Of a DNA stretch of 64,000 bases, positions 55,651 to 64,000 are shown in pieces. Within the stretch, counting starts at the first letter, position 1. Each line of letters begins with the position of its first letter. The notes under the pieces were generated by a model that ran no database searches, had not been told where the DNA came from, and saw nothing but the letters and a program-made list of their open reading frames with translations. Source of the DNA: Arthrobacter sp. C2 (GTDB lineage Bacteria > Actinomycetota > Actinomycetes > Actinomycetales > Micrococcaceae); the NCBI GenBank assembly GCA_024207135.1, contig CP042428.1, forward strand, positions 682,001 to 746,000. Direction: 5' to 3'. The position numbers and the translations under genes were made by a program.

Positions 55651-56505
55651 TCAGTGGTCCCCGGCGGTGAGGAAGTCGATGACTTCCTCGACCCGGCCCA
55701 GCAGCGAGGGCTCCAGGTCCGCATAGGAGCGAACCTGCCCCAGGATGCGTTCCCAGCCCTGGGCCACATCGACCTGCTCGGCGTGCGGCCAGCCCAGTCC
55801 CTTGAGGATGCCGGTCTTCCAGTCGGTTCCGCGCGGGACCACCGGCCAGGCGCGGATCTTCAGCACGGAGGGCCGGATGGCCTGCCACACATCGACGTAT
55901 GGGTGACCGACGATCAGCACGTTGCCCGCGGCCCCCGGAACCCGCATGGCCTCGGCGGCGATCTTTGCCTCCTTGGTCCCCGGCAGCAGGTGGTCGACCA
56001 GGACGCCGAGCTTGCGCTGCGGGGAGGGGGCGAAGGCGCGGATGGCGCCGGCCAGATCGTCGACGCCGTGCAGCGGCTCGACCACAATGCCCTCGACGCG
56101 CAGGTCGTGGCCCCAGACCTTCTCGACGAGCTGGGCATCGTGCTTGCCTTCGACCCAGATGCGGCTGGCCCGGGCGGTGCGGGCCTTCAGGTCGGTGACC
56201 ATGCGCGAGCCCGAGGCGCTGCGGGCCGTGCCCAGGGGAACGGCGGGAGCCGCGGCCGGCTCGATGATCTCCACCGGTTCGCCCTCGAGCAGGAAGCCGA
56301 AGCCGGCGCGGAATGACTTGGTGCGGCCATGCCGGTCCTCCAGGACCAGCACCCGCATGCCGCCGGCCTTCTCGCTTCGCACGACCTCGCCGACCCAGCC
56401 GCTCTCGACGTCCTCGAGGAGCAGGCCCAGGGCGATCGGGACCTTGCGCAATACGCGTTTCTTGGGGGCGCTGATGTCCTGGGCGCCCCAGCCGTGGTAG
56501 CTCAT
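55651..56505 (-). CDS. DUF3097 protein, possible Toprim-like fold
   Basis: 284 residues from the minus-strand ATG at 56505. The start SYHGWGAQDIS and the middle RIWVEGKHDAQLVEKVWG identify the actinobacterial DUF3097 family. The first 90 residues are beta-rich with GWVGEVVRSEKAGGMRVLVL. The central EGKHD motif and the later LGVLVDHLLPGTKEAKIA, with an acidic residue after a hydrophobic strand, resemble the Glu and Asp motifs of Toprim domains; this is inference from motif spacing. It is divergent from hrcA. Confidence 0.82.
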   Translation of the reverse strand: MSYHGWGAQDISAPKKRVLRKVPIALGLLLEDVESGWVGEVVRSEKAGGMRVLVLEDRHGRTKSFRAGFGFLLEGEPVEIIEPAAAPAVPLGTARSASGSRMVTDLKARTARASRIWVEGKHDAQLVEKVWGHDLRVEGIVVEPLHGVDDLAGAIRAFAPSPQRKLGVLVDHLLPGTKEAKIAAEAMRVPGAAGNVLIVGHPYVDVWQAIRPSVLKIRAWPVVPRGTDWKTGILKGLGWPHAEQVDVAQGWERILGQVRSYADLEPSLLGRVEEVIDFLTAGDH

Positions 56506-56670
56506 CGTGTCACTTTCACCTATGGGTTCACAGGTCCTTGGTCCGCTGCGCGCACGGGCCCCGGCCTCGGGACCGGAGCCACGGGCCTGGTGCAATCGGC
56601 AGGTGTGTCGAACGCGGCATCGCGGCCAGGGACCAAACCATGCTAACAAGAGGTTCGGAACGTATTAGAC

Positions 56671-56697
56671 TTAGCAGTTGAACGTGTCGAGTGCCAA
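56671..56697 (+). promoter_or_regulatory. CIRCE-like operator upstream of hrcA
   Basis: TTAGCAGTT, nine bases, GAGTGCCAA. The consensus is TTAGCACTC-N9-GAGTGCTAA; the left half matches 7 of 9 and the right 8 of 9, with exact N9 spacing. It lies about 90 bases before hrcA, next to the possible -10 TAGACT at 56666-56671. HrcA binds CIRCE and would repress its own operon. Confidence 0.7.
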
Positions 56698-56785
56698 TGC
56701 GCGCCCCCGAACCCCGGAACCCGGCCGGGGCGTGTGCAATGCCATCCCTTGACCATGGTGAACCGGCTTGTCAGGAGAGGTGAGA

Positions 56786-57799
56786 ATGACCGAACCGCGT
56801 CGGCTCGAGGTCCTTCGAGCCATCGTTGAAGATTATGTGCAGTCGCGCGAACCTGTCGGTTCGCGTGCCCTGCTCGATCGCCACAACCTGGGCGTGTCGG
56901 CGGCCACCATCCGCAACGACATGGCTTCCCTGGAGGAAGAGGGGCTGATCGTTGCCCCGCACACCTCCTCCGGGCGGATCCCCACGGAAAAGGGCTACCG
57001 GCACTTCGTCGACCAGATCGGCGACATCAAGCCGCTCTCTGCCGCCGAACGCCGCGCCATTGCCGCGCTGCTCGAGGGTTCCCACGACGTCAACGACGTG
57101 CTGGAGAACACCGTGCGGCTGCTGGCGAGCATCACCCGGCAGGTAGCCCTGATCCAGGTCCCGCACTTCTCCAACGCCACCGTGCGCCACATCGAGTTGG
57201 TCGGGCTCGGTGCCGGGCAGACCCTGGTGGTGCTCATCGCCTCCAGCGGCAAGGTCGAGCAGCGCGTGGTCCTGTTGCCCGGCGCCCTGGGCGATGAAGA
57301 CCTGGGCCGGTTGCGCCAGGTGCTGCTCTTGGCGCTTGACGCCAAGCCGATTGCCGAGGTTGCCCGGCTTGCCCAGGGCATTCCGGATCTCGTGGAGCCG
57401 CGCCTGGCACCGGCGGTGCGTACGGTCAGCGAGGCCCTGGGCGCGCTGGCACGCAATTCCGCGGTGGACAGGATCCTCACTGCGGGCACCGCGAACCTGG
57501 CACGCGCCAACATTGATTTCCCGCTGAGCATCACCCCGGTGCTCGAGGCCCTGGAGGAGCAGGTGGTGCTCTTGCGCCTCTTCTCCGAGCTGGAGCAGGA
57601 CGCCCATGGCATCGCTGTGGGCATCGGGGCCGAGAACCAGTACGGTGCGCTGACCGAGGCCTCGGTCGTCGCCACCGGCTACGGCCCCGGCGAGCAGGCC
57701 ATGATCGGCGTGCTGGGCCCCACCCGGATGAACTACCCCACCTCGATGGCCGCCGTGCGTGCCGTCGCCCGATACCTGTCACGAATCCTGGCCGGCTGA
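56786..57799 (+). CDS. hrcA: Heat-inducible transcriptional repressor HrcA
   Basis: 337 residues from the ATG at 56786, 5 bases after GGAGAGG. N-terminal winged helix: [39 protein letters not shown] and [18 protein letters not shown]. The GAF-like and C-terminal dimer regions follow, ending [20 protein letters not shown]. Represses heat-shock genes at CIRCE sites with help from GroEL. Upstream CIRCE-like site implies autoregulation of hrcA-dnaJ. Confidence 0.96.
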   Translation: MTEPRRLEVLRAIVEDYVQSREPVGSRALLDRHNLGVSAATIRNDMASLEEEGLIVAPHTSSGRIPTEKGYRHFVDQIGDIKPLSAAERRAIAALLEGSHDVNDVLENTVRLLASITRQVALIQVPHFSNATVRHIELVGLGAGQTLVVLIASSGKVEQRVVLLPGALGDEDLGRLRQVLLLALDAKPIAEVARLAQGIPDLVEPRLAPAVRTVSEALGALARNSAVDRILTAGTANLARANIDFPLSITPVLEALEEQVVLLRLFSELEQDAHGIAVGIGAENQYGALTEASVVATGYGPGEQAMIGVLGPTRMNYPTSMAAVRAVARYLSRILAG

Positions 57800-57848
57800 T
57801 GCGGGTCGCCAGCAATTTTTTGAAGTACGAAAGGACACAGCGAGCACT

Positions 57849-58982
57849 GTGAGCACCCATTACGAAGTCCTGGGCGTCAGCAAGGACGCCACCGGCGAGG
57901 AAATCAAGAAGGCCTACCGCAAGCTGGCCCGCAAGCTGCACCCGGATGTGAACCCCGGCGAGGATGCCAGCGAGAAATTCAAGCTGGTCACCCGCGCCTA
58001 CGAGGTGCTCTCGGATGCGGACAAGCGCGCCAACTACGACGCCACCGGCAACGAGAACGGCAACGGCCAGACCGGTTTCGGCGGCGGCGGCGGTTTCGGC
58101 GGGGGGTTCGGGGACATCTTCGAGCAGTTCTTCGGCGGCGGCGGCGGGGCGCAGGGCCCGGCCTCGCGCACCCAGCGCGGCCGCGACGCGCTGATCACCG
58201 CCACCATCGACCTGGGCGACGCCGTCGCCGGAACGGTCTACCCGCTGGAGATGGAAACGGCCGTGACCTGCTCCACCTGCCAGGGCAGCTGCTGCCGCCC
58301 GGGCACCTCCCCGGTCACCTGCACCATCTGCCACGGCGCCGGCCAGATCCAGCGCCCGGTGCGCTCCTTCCTGGGCCAGATGATGACGGTGGAGACCTGT
58401 GCCGCCTGCCGCGGCTTCGGCACCACCATCGAAGACCCCTGCATCGACTGCAGCGGCCAGGGCCGGGTCCGCGAGCGCATCTCCAAGCAGCTGAAGATTC
58501 CCGCCGGCGTGGCCAGCGGCACCCGCATCCATCTGGCCAACCAGGGCGAGGCGGGCCCCGGCGGCGGCCCCAACGGCGACCTCTACGTGGAGATCGAGGT
58601 GCGTCGGCACAAGATCTTCGAACGCGACGGGGTGGACCTGCACGCGCGCATGAACGTGCCGATGACCGCCGCCGCCCTGGGCGCGGACCTGGACCTGGAG
58701 ACCTTCGACGGTTCCCAGGTCATCGAGGTCGAATCCGGTGCCCAGTCGGGTGACACCGTGCGCCTTCCCGGGCTCGGCGTCCCGCGCCTGCGCGGCGGCA
58801 AGCGCGGGGACATCATCGTGCACCTGCACGTCGAGACCCCCACCAAGGTCGACGCGGCGCAGCGCGAGCTGCTCGAACAGCTGGCCAAGCTCCGCGGCGA
58901 GGAATTCGCCGAGGGCCGCATGGAAAACAGCGGCGGCATGTTCTCCCGCCTGCGCGGGAAGCTGGGCAACCTGGGCGCATGA
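57849..58982 (+). CDS. dnaJ: Molecular chaperone DnaJ (DnaJ2 type)
   Basis: 377 residues from the GTG at 57849. J domain at residues 1-65 with KLHPDVNPG (HPD motif), a Gly/Phe-rich segment ([20 protein letters not shown]), four zinc-binding CxxC modules (CSTC, CTIC, CAAC, CIDC) and the client-binding C-terminal domain. The first zinc module reads CQGSC where CxGSG is usual. The hrcA-dnaJ pair is the actinobacterial DnaJ2 locus; the DnaK partner is encoded elsewhere. Confidence 0.96.
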   Translation: MSTHYEVLGVSKDATGEEIKKAYRKLARKLHPDVNPGEDASEKFKLVTRAYEVLSDADKRANYDATGNENGNGQTGFGGGGGFGGGFGDIFEQFFGGGGGAQGPASRTQRGRDALITATIDLGDAVAGTVYPLEMETAVTCSTCQGSCCRPGTSPVTCTICHGAGQIQRPVRSFLGQMMTVETCAACRGFGTTIEDPCIDCSGQGRVRERISKQLKIPAGVASGTRIHLANQGEAGPGGGPNGDLYVEIEVRRHKIFERDGVDLHARMNVPMTAAALGADLDLETFDGSQVIEVESGAQSGDTVRLPGLGVPRLRGGKRGDIIVHLHVETPTKVDAAQRELLEQLAKLRGEEFAEGRMENSGGMFSRLRGKLGNLGA

Positions 58983-59782
58983 GCAACCAGTGCTTCTTCC
59001 TTCCCGCCGGTGAGCTTGCCGGTGCGCGCACGGGCACCGAACTGCACCTGGACGGGCCCGAGGGCCACCATGCGGTGACGGTCAAGCGCGTGCGGGCCGG
59101 GGAACTGATCGATTTGGTCGACGGGTCCGGGGTGCGCGCCATCGCCGAGGTCACCGACACGCAGAAGTCCGCGCTCGAGGCGATCGTGCGCGCCCTGGAG
59201 GTCGAGGCCGCCGCACCGGTGGGCATCACCTTGGTCCAGGCCCTGGCCAAGGGCGACCGCGACCTGCAGGCCGTGGAATCCGCGGTCGAGCTGGGCATCG
59301 ATGCGGTGCGGCCCTGGCAGTCGGACCGCGCGATCGTGCGCTGGAACGAGGCCAAGGCGGCCAAGGCGCTGGGCAAGTGGGAATCCACGGTGCTGGCGGC
59401 GCTGAAGCAATCCCGCCGCACCTTCCTGCCCGAGGTCCGCCCGATGCTCACCAGCTCCGGGCTGGCCCGGGACATCGCCGCGCGCGCCTCCTCCGGGGTG
59501 CCGACCCTGGTGGTGATCCTGCACGAAGCCGGAACCGACTCGTTGGCAGCGGTGGTGGCCCAATGGCTTGAAGTCAACCCGCCGGCACCGTCCGCCGGGG
59601 CCGGCGCGCGACCGGAAGTCACGCTGGTGGTGGGCCCGGAGGGCGGGATCTCCGATGCCGAGCTTGAGAAGTTCATCGCGGCCGGGGCCAAGGTCGCGCT
59701 GCTGGGCAGCCACGTGCTGCGGGCCTCCACCGCCGGCCCTGCCGCGCTGGTGCTGGTGCGCCACCTGCTCGGCCAGCTCTAG
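58979..59782 (+). CDS. rsmE: 16S rRNA m3U1498 methyltransferase
   Basis: 267 residues. SPOUT-family enzyme that methylates U1498 of 16S rRNA. PUA-like N-terminus ([20 protein letters not shown]), then the SPOUT knot with [35 protein letters not shown] and [23 protein letters not shown] overlap with dnaJ. Strong terminator follows. Confidence 0.95.
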   Translation: MSNQCFFLPAGELAGARTGTELHLDGPEGHHAVTVKRVRAGELIDLVDGSGVRAIAEVTDTQKSALEAIVRALEVEAAAPVGITLVQALAKGDRDLQAVESAVELGIDAVRPWQSDRAIVRWNEAKAAKALGKWESTVLAALKQSRRTFLPEVRPMLTSSGLARDIAARASSGVPTLVVILHEAGTDSLAAVVAQWLEVNPPAPSAGAGARPEVTLVVGPEGGISDAELEKFIAAGAKVALLGSHVLRASTAGPAALVLVRHLLGQL

Positions 59783-59820
59783 GGAGCCGGCTGCCGGCCC
59801 GCTCCGACGAAGAAGCAACA

Positions 59821-59862
59821 TGCACAGAGGGATCCCCCTTTTCGGGGGATCCCTTCCGTGCA
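59821..59862. terminator. Bidirectional terminator after rsmE
   Basis: AGGGATCCCCC at 59828-59838 pairs perfectly with 59844-59854 around TTTTC; outer TGCAC (59821-59825) and GTGCA (59858-59862) extend it. Lies between convergent rsmE and the lipoprotein gene. Confidence 0.8.
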
Positions 59863-59890
59863 TGTGGTGGGTATCGTTGCCGCGGTCCGG

Positions 59891-60820
59891 CTACTTGGTG
59901 ACGGTGAAGTCCTTGGATTCGGTGCCGGCGTGGCGACCGGTGGCGGCGTCGATTCCCCAGGCGGAGAAGGTGTAGTTGCCCGGCGCCAGCACATAGGTGA
60001 AGGAGAACTCGTTGTGGCCCAGCGAATCCCCGCCCGTGTGCAGGTCGCCGGAGGCCACGACCTGGTTGTCCTCGGGGGATTCCCCGCGGCGGGTGATCTC
60101 CCAGGACTCCCCGCCGGAGAACGATGCGCTGACCCCGTGGAAGGTGACCTGGCCGGCCTTCTCGGTGCCGCCGAACTGCGGGTCGATGATCCACAGCGGG
60201 GCGGCCAGGTGGACGTCACGCACGAAGTTGTGGTCGAGCGGGATCTGGCCGAAGGCCTCGTAGCCCGATTCCCCGTCGACCAGGATCCGCACGCTTGGCT
60301 CCAGGCCCTCGGCGAGGATTCCGGCATTCGCGGCGGCGGCGGTGGCGGTGTAGACCAGCTGGGCAATGGAACGCTCGGCCAGGCCCGCATCGACTTCCGA
60401 GCCGAAGGCCTTGGCCGAAAGGTCCACGGTGATCACGTTGTCGGGGCTGACGGAGGCCCCCACCGCGGCACTGGGTCGCCAGGCACTGAAGTAGCGCGGG
60501 TCTGCGGGCTTCTGGGTGAGCATGTAGCGGACCGAATCGGCGATCGGGTCGGCGGCGTCCTTGACCCGGACAAACTCGCGGTACAGGGACACGGTCCCGT
60601 CGTTCTCCGCCAACCAGTACACCGGGACGTGGGGGTTGGTGTTCAACGATTCCATTTCCACGCTCGAGAGCGGGGTGGGGGTCTGCACGCTGGTGGCGGC
60701 CTTCGGCATCGAGTACTGGTCGGTCGCCGAGCCCAGACCGCAGGCCGCAAGGGTGCCGAGCACCACGGTGAGGCCCAGCACCGCAAGGCGGGTCCGGGAG
60801 GAACTACGTGAACAGGACAT
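59891..60820 (-). CDS. Lipoprotein with GerMN and Gmad2-like domains
   Basis: 309 residues from the minus-strand ATG at 60820, where a signal peptide begins: SRTRLAVLGLTVVLGTLAAC, with lipobox LAAC. The first domain (VPVYWLAENDGTVSLYREF, VITVDLSAKAF) fits GerMN, and the second (VTFHGVSASFSGGESWEITR, YVLAPGNYTFSAWGID) fits the Gmad2 immunoglobulin-like fold. These domains were named in spore germination proteins but also occur in non-sporulating Actinobacteria, where their role is unknown. Exported and anchored to the outer face of the membrane. Confidence 0.85.
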   Translation of the reverse strand: MSCSRSSSRTRLAVLGLTVVLGTLAACGLGSATDQYSMPKAATSVQTPTPLSSVEMESLNTNPHVPVYWLAENDGTVSLYREFVRVKDAADPIADSVRYMLTQKPADPRYFSAWRPSAAVGASVSPDNVITVDLSAKAFGSEVDAGLAERSIAQLVYTATAAAANAGILAEGLEPSVRILVDGESGYEAFGQIPLDHNFVRDVHLAAPLWIIDPQFGGTEKAGQVTFHGVSASFSGGESWEITRRGESPEDNQVVASGDLHTGGDSLGHNEFSFTYVLAPGNYTFSAWGIDAATGRHAGTESKDFTVTK

Positions 60821-61142
60821 CTTAATGGGAAAGCTCTCTGGCAAGTTGCTGGGCGGGGGAACCGGTGAAGCCGGATTCGCGAGGGGGAGACCCGCTTCCG
60901 GTTCCAACCCAGCTTGGCATAACTTGATGAACGGTAGGCAGCAAAACCCGTCGATCCGCAGGACTGTTGCCTGATTGATATCTGCCAACCGAAGTTGTGC
61001 CCGAATCGTTGCACATTTGCTTCAGATACCTTTCGCGCTCAGGTTTCCGTCCCGCTTGCCGCGGGTTCCGGAGCCCCCGCCCGGCTTCGAAGGCACACCG
61101 GCCGCCGGTCGGGGCGCGGCCATCCACGATAGGATTGAGCCT
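60821..61142. other. Divergent gap between the lipoprotein gene and phoH
   Basis: About 320 bases without a supported gene. Promoters for both directions should be here; only the TAGGAT box before phoH is clear. Part of the gap is locally AT-richer (around 60960-61030). Confidence 0.4.
61130..61135 (+). promoter_or_regulatory. Leaderless-type -10 box of phoH
   Basis: TAGGAT, then 7 bases, then an in-frame GTG at 61143. Same hexamer and spacing as before the PrsW gene. Confidence 0.5.
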
Positions 61143-62329
<1,187 letters not shown>

Positions 62330-62333
<4 letters not shown>

Positions 62334-62803
62334 GCGTAGAGGTCAACAACGAGTCCGCGATTGCCGCGGACCTGGAGCGCATCAGCGCGCTGGGTCGCCA
62401 CATCCTGGCCGAACTGTACGTGCACCCGGAAACCGACGTGTCGATCATCCTGCTCGACGAGGAGCCGATGAGCGCGCTGCACGTGGAGTGGATGGACCTC
62501 GAGGGCCCCACCGACGTGATGAGCTTCCCCATGGACGAGCTGCGCCCCGGCACCCCCGGCTCGCCCACCGCGGCCGGGATGCTTGGGGACATCGTGATCT
62601 GCCCGCAGGTCGCCACCACCCAGGCCGCCACCGGGGGACATTCGGTGGAGGACGAGATCCTGCTGCTGGCCACCCACGGCATGCTGCACCTTTTGGGCTT
62701 CGACCACGCCGAACCCGATGAAAAAGAAGTCATGTTCTCCCTGCAGCGGGCGCTGCTCGAAGGTTTCCTGGGCCGCCCCGCACCCCGGGAGACGATGGAC
62801 TAG
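62330..62803 (+). CDS. ybeY: Endoribonuclease YbeY (16S rRNA maturation)
   Basis: 157 residues. Zinc metalloprotein needed for 16S rRNA 3' processing and ribosome quality control. The metal site is THGMLHLLGFDH (HGxLHLxGxDH), preceded by the family motif PTDVMSFPMDE and LGDIVICPQVA. Coupled to phoH by ATGA, and its stop shares a base with the next GTG (TAGTG). Confidence 0.96.
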
Positions 62804-64000
62804 TGACCGCGACCATTCTCGCGATCTGTGCGCTGGTGTTCATCCTCAGTGCCGCCATGCTCACGGCCGCCGAGTCGGCCTACCTCTACCTCTCGCGCCA
62901 GCAGGCCGAGGCGCTGCGCAGCGAATACGGCCAGAAGCACCTGAGCAACATCCTCGCCGAATCGCTGAGCCACACCCACGCCGTGCGCTTCTGGCGCATC
63001 TGGTTCGAGACCGCTTCCGCGGTCGCGGTCGCGCTGTTCTACCACGACCTTTTGGACAACATCTGGGTCGTGGGCCTGCTGGCCACCGTCACCATGGCCG
63101 CGGTCAGCTTCGTGCTGGTCGGCGTCTCCCCGCGGCGCTACGGGCGTTCCCATGCCGAATCGGTGGTGCGCCACACCGCGCCGCTGGTCCGGTTCCTGCG
63201 CGTGCTCCTGGGCCCGATCCCGGCCTGGCTGGTGGGCATCGGCAAGGCCATGAGCCCGCGCTCGGTCGCCGAGGACGAGGGCTTCCTGTCCAAGGAGCGC
63301 CTGCGCGACCTGGTGGACCGTGCCACCGAGGGCGACGAACTGGAGGACGATGCGGCGGAAATCATCAACTCGGTCTTCGACATGGAAGACACCTACGTCC
63401 GCTCGGTGATGGTCCCGCGCACCGACATGGTCACCATCGACAAGGGCGAGGGGCTCAACGCGGCCATGGACCTGTTCCTGGCCTCGGGCTGCTCGCGCGT
63501 CCCGGTGATCGGGGAGGACGCCGATGACATCTTCGGCATCGTCTACCTCAAGGACGTGGCCTACCGGCTGCACCTGAGTCCGGACTCGACCGACAAGGTC
63601 GAGGACCTGGCCCGCAAGACCCGCTACGTCCCGGAATCCAAGTCCGTGGCCGAACTGCTGCCCGAGCTGCAGCAGGAATCTACGCACATGGCCATCGTCA
63701 TCGACGAGTACGGCGGCACCGCCGGACTGGTCACCCTCGAGGACCTCATCGAGGAAATCGTCGGGGAGATCGACGACGAATACGACCGGGCCAAGATTGA
63801 GATCGAGGACCTGGGCGACGGCAGCTTCGTGGTGCGCGCCCACACCTCCATCGACGACCTCGGCGAGCTCTTCGACATCGACATCGAGGAAGACGAGGTC
63901 GACTCGGTGGGCGGGCTGCTGGGCAAGGTGCTCGAATCGGTGCCGGTGCTCGGATCGCACGCCAGCTTCGAGGGCATCGAGATGAAGGTCCTCTCATTGA
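62803..64000 (+). CDS. CNNM/CorC (hemolysin C-like) transport-associated protein, 3' end outside window
   Basis: The frame from the GTG at 62803 is open to the window end, 399 codons. N-terminal CNNM membrane domain with about four helices ([40 protein letters not shown]), then two CBS domains ([31 protein letters not shown]) and, near the end, [20 protein letters not shown], the CorC_HlyC signature. Such proteins are implicated in magnesium or cobalt export. Follows ybeY as in other Actinobacteria (before era). Confidence 0.92.
   Translation, partial: MTATILAICALVFILSAAMLTAAESAYLYLSRQQAEALRSEYGQKHLSNILAESLSHTHAVRFWRIWFETASAVAVALFYHDLLDNIWVVGLLATVTMAAVSFVLVGVSPRRYGRSHAESVVRHTAPLVRFLRVLLGPIPAWLVGIGKAMSPRSVAEDEGFLSKERLRDLVDRATEGDELEDDAAEIINSVFDMEDTYVRSVMVPRTDMVTIDKGEGLNAAMDLFLASGCSRVPVIGEDADDIFGIVYLKDVAYRLHLSPDSTDKVEDLARKTRYVPESKSVAELLPELQQESTHMAIVIDEYGGTAGLVTLEDLIEEIVGEIDDEYDRAKIEIEDLGDGSFVVRAHTSIDDLGELFDIDIEEDEVDSVGGLLGKVLESVPVLGSHASFEGIEMKVLSL

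Overview
The window is very GC-rich, tightly packed and has the gene order of an actinobacterium of the Micrococcaceae type (Arthrobacter, Paeniglutamicibacter or a relative; the genus is inferred from gene order and protein style, not proven). Blocks known from Mycobacterium and other Actinobacteria follow one another: alaS-ruvX-mltG-aroE-aroC-aroK-aroB-efp-nusB; pyrR-pyrB-pyrC-membrane protein-carA-carB-pyrF-mihF-gmk-rpoZ-coaBC-metK-priA; leuS-degV-comEA-comEC-holA-rpsT-lepA-hemW; and hrcA-dnaJ-rsmE-phoH-ybeY-CNNM/CorC protein. GTG starts, ATGA/GTGA stop-start overlaps and long GC-rich hairpin terminators are common. The first gene (alaS) and the last (CNNM/CorC) are cut by the window edges.

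Layout. 1-10.1 kb: alanyl-tRNA synthetase end, Holliday junction resolvase-like ruvX, mltG, the shikimate operon (no dehydroquinase gene between aroB and efp; a TPR gene sits there), efp and nusB. 10.4-13.4 kb: an accessory insert with an OFA-type MFS carrier, a 53-residue companion membrane protein and a PrsW-type protease. 13.4-22.4 kb: the complete pyrimidine operon with a PyrR-binding loop over the pyrR ribosome site. 22.7-29 kb: mihF, gmk, rpoZ, coaBC, metK and an ATPase-dead priA. 29-34.3 kb: alpha/beta hydrolase, glpD, glpK and a small membrane protein. 34.3-39.2 kb: leuS behind a Leu-rich leader peptide and attenuator, degV, comEA. 39.2-42.7 kb: a disrupted stretch that separates comEA from comEC and holds a PH-like membrane protein, a truncated second copy of the comEC 5' end and a Fic-family gene with a 34-bp palindromic operator. 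42.7-47.6 kb: comEC, holA, PAP2 phosphatase, rpsT. 47.9-51.7 kb: a flavin monooxygenase with a divergent AraC regulator, and a PemK/MazF-like protein. 51.8-64 kb: lepA, hemW, DUF4870, DUF3097, hrcA (CIRCE-like operator), dnaJ, rsmE, a GerMN lipoprotein, phoH, ybeY and CNNM/CorC.

The signals most worth following are regulatory. (1) A 19-20 bp element is repeated upstream of comEA, comEC and the comEC remnant, at exactly 61 bp before the start codon of the two intact genes, and looks like a competence-regulon activator site. (2) leuS has a leader peptide with three consecutive Leu codons followed by a hairpin and an intrinsic terminator, and its transcript probably starts at the leader ATG. (3) At least eight genes have a TANNNT box 6-7 bases before the start codon, the signature of leaderless transcripts. 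(4) The Fic gene's promoter lies inside a perfect 14-bp inverted repeat and its protein has a C-terminal winged-helix-like region, suggesting autoregulation. No tRNA, rRNA, CRISPR array or intact insertion sequence was seen.
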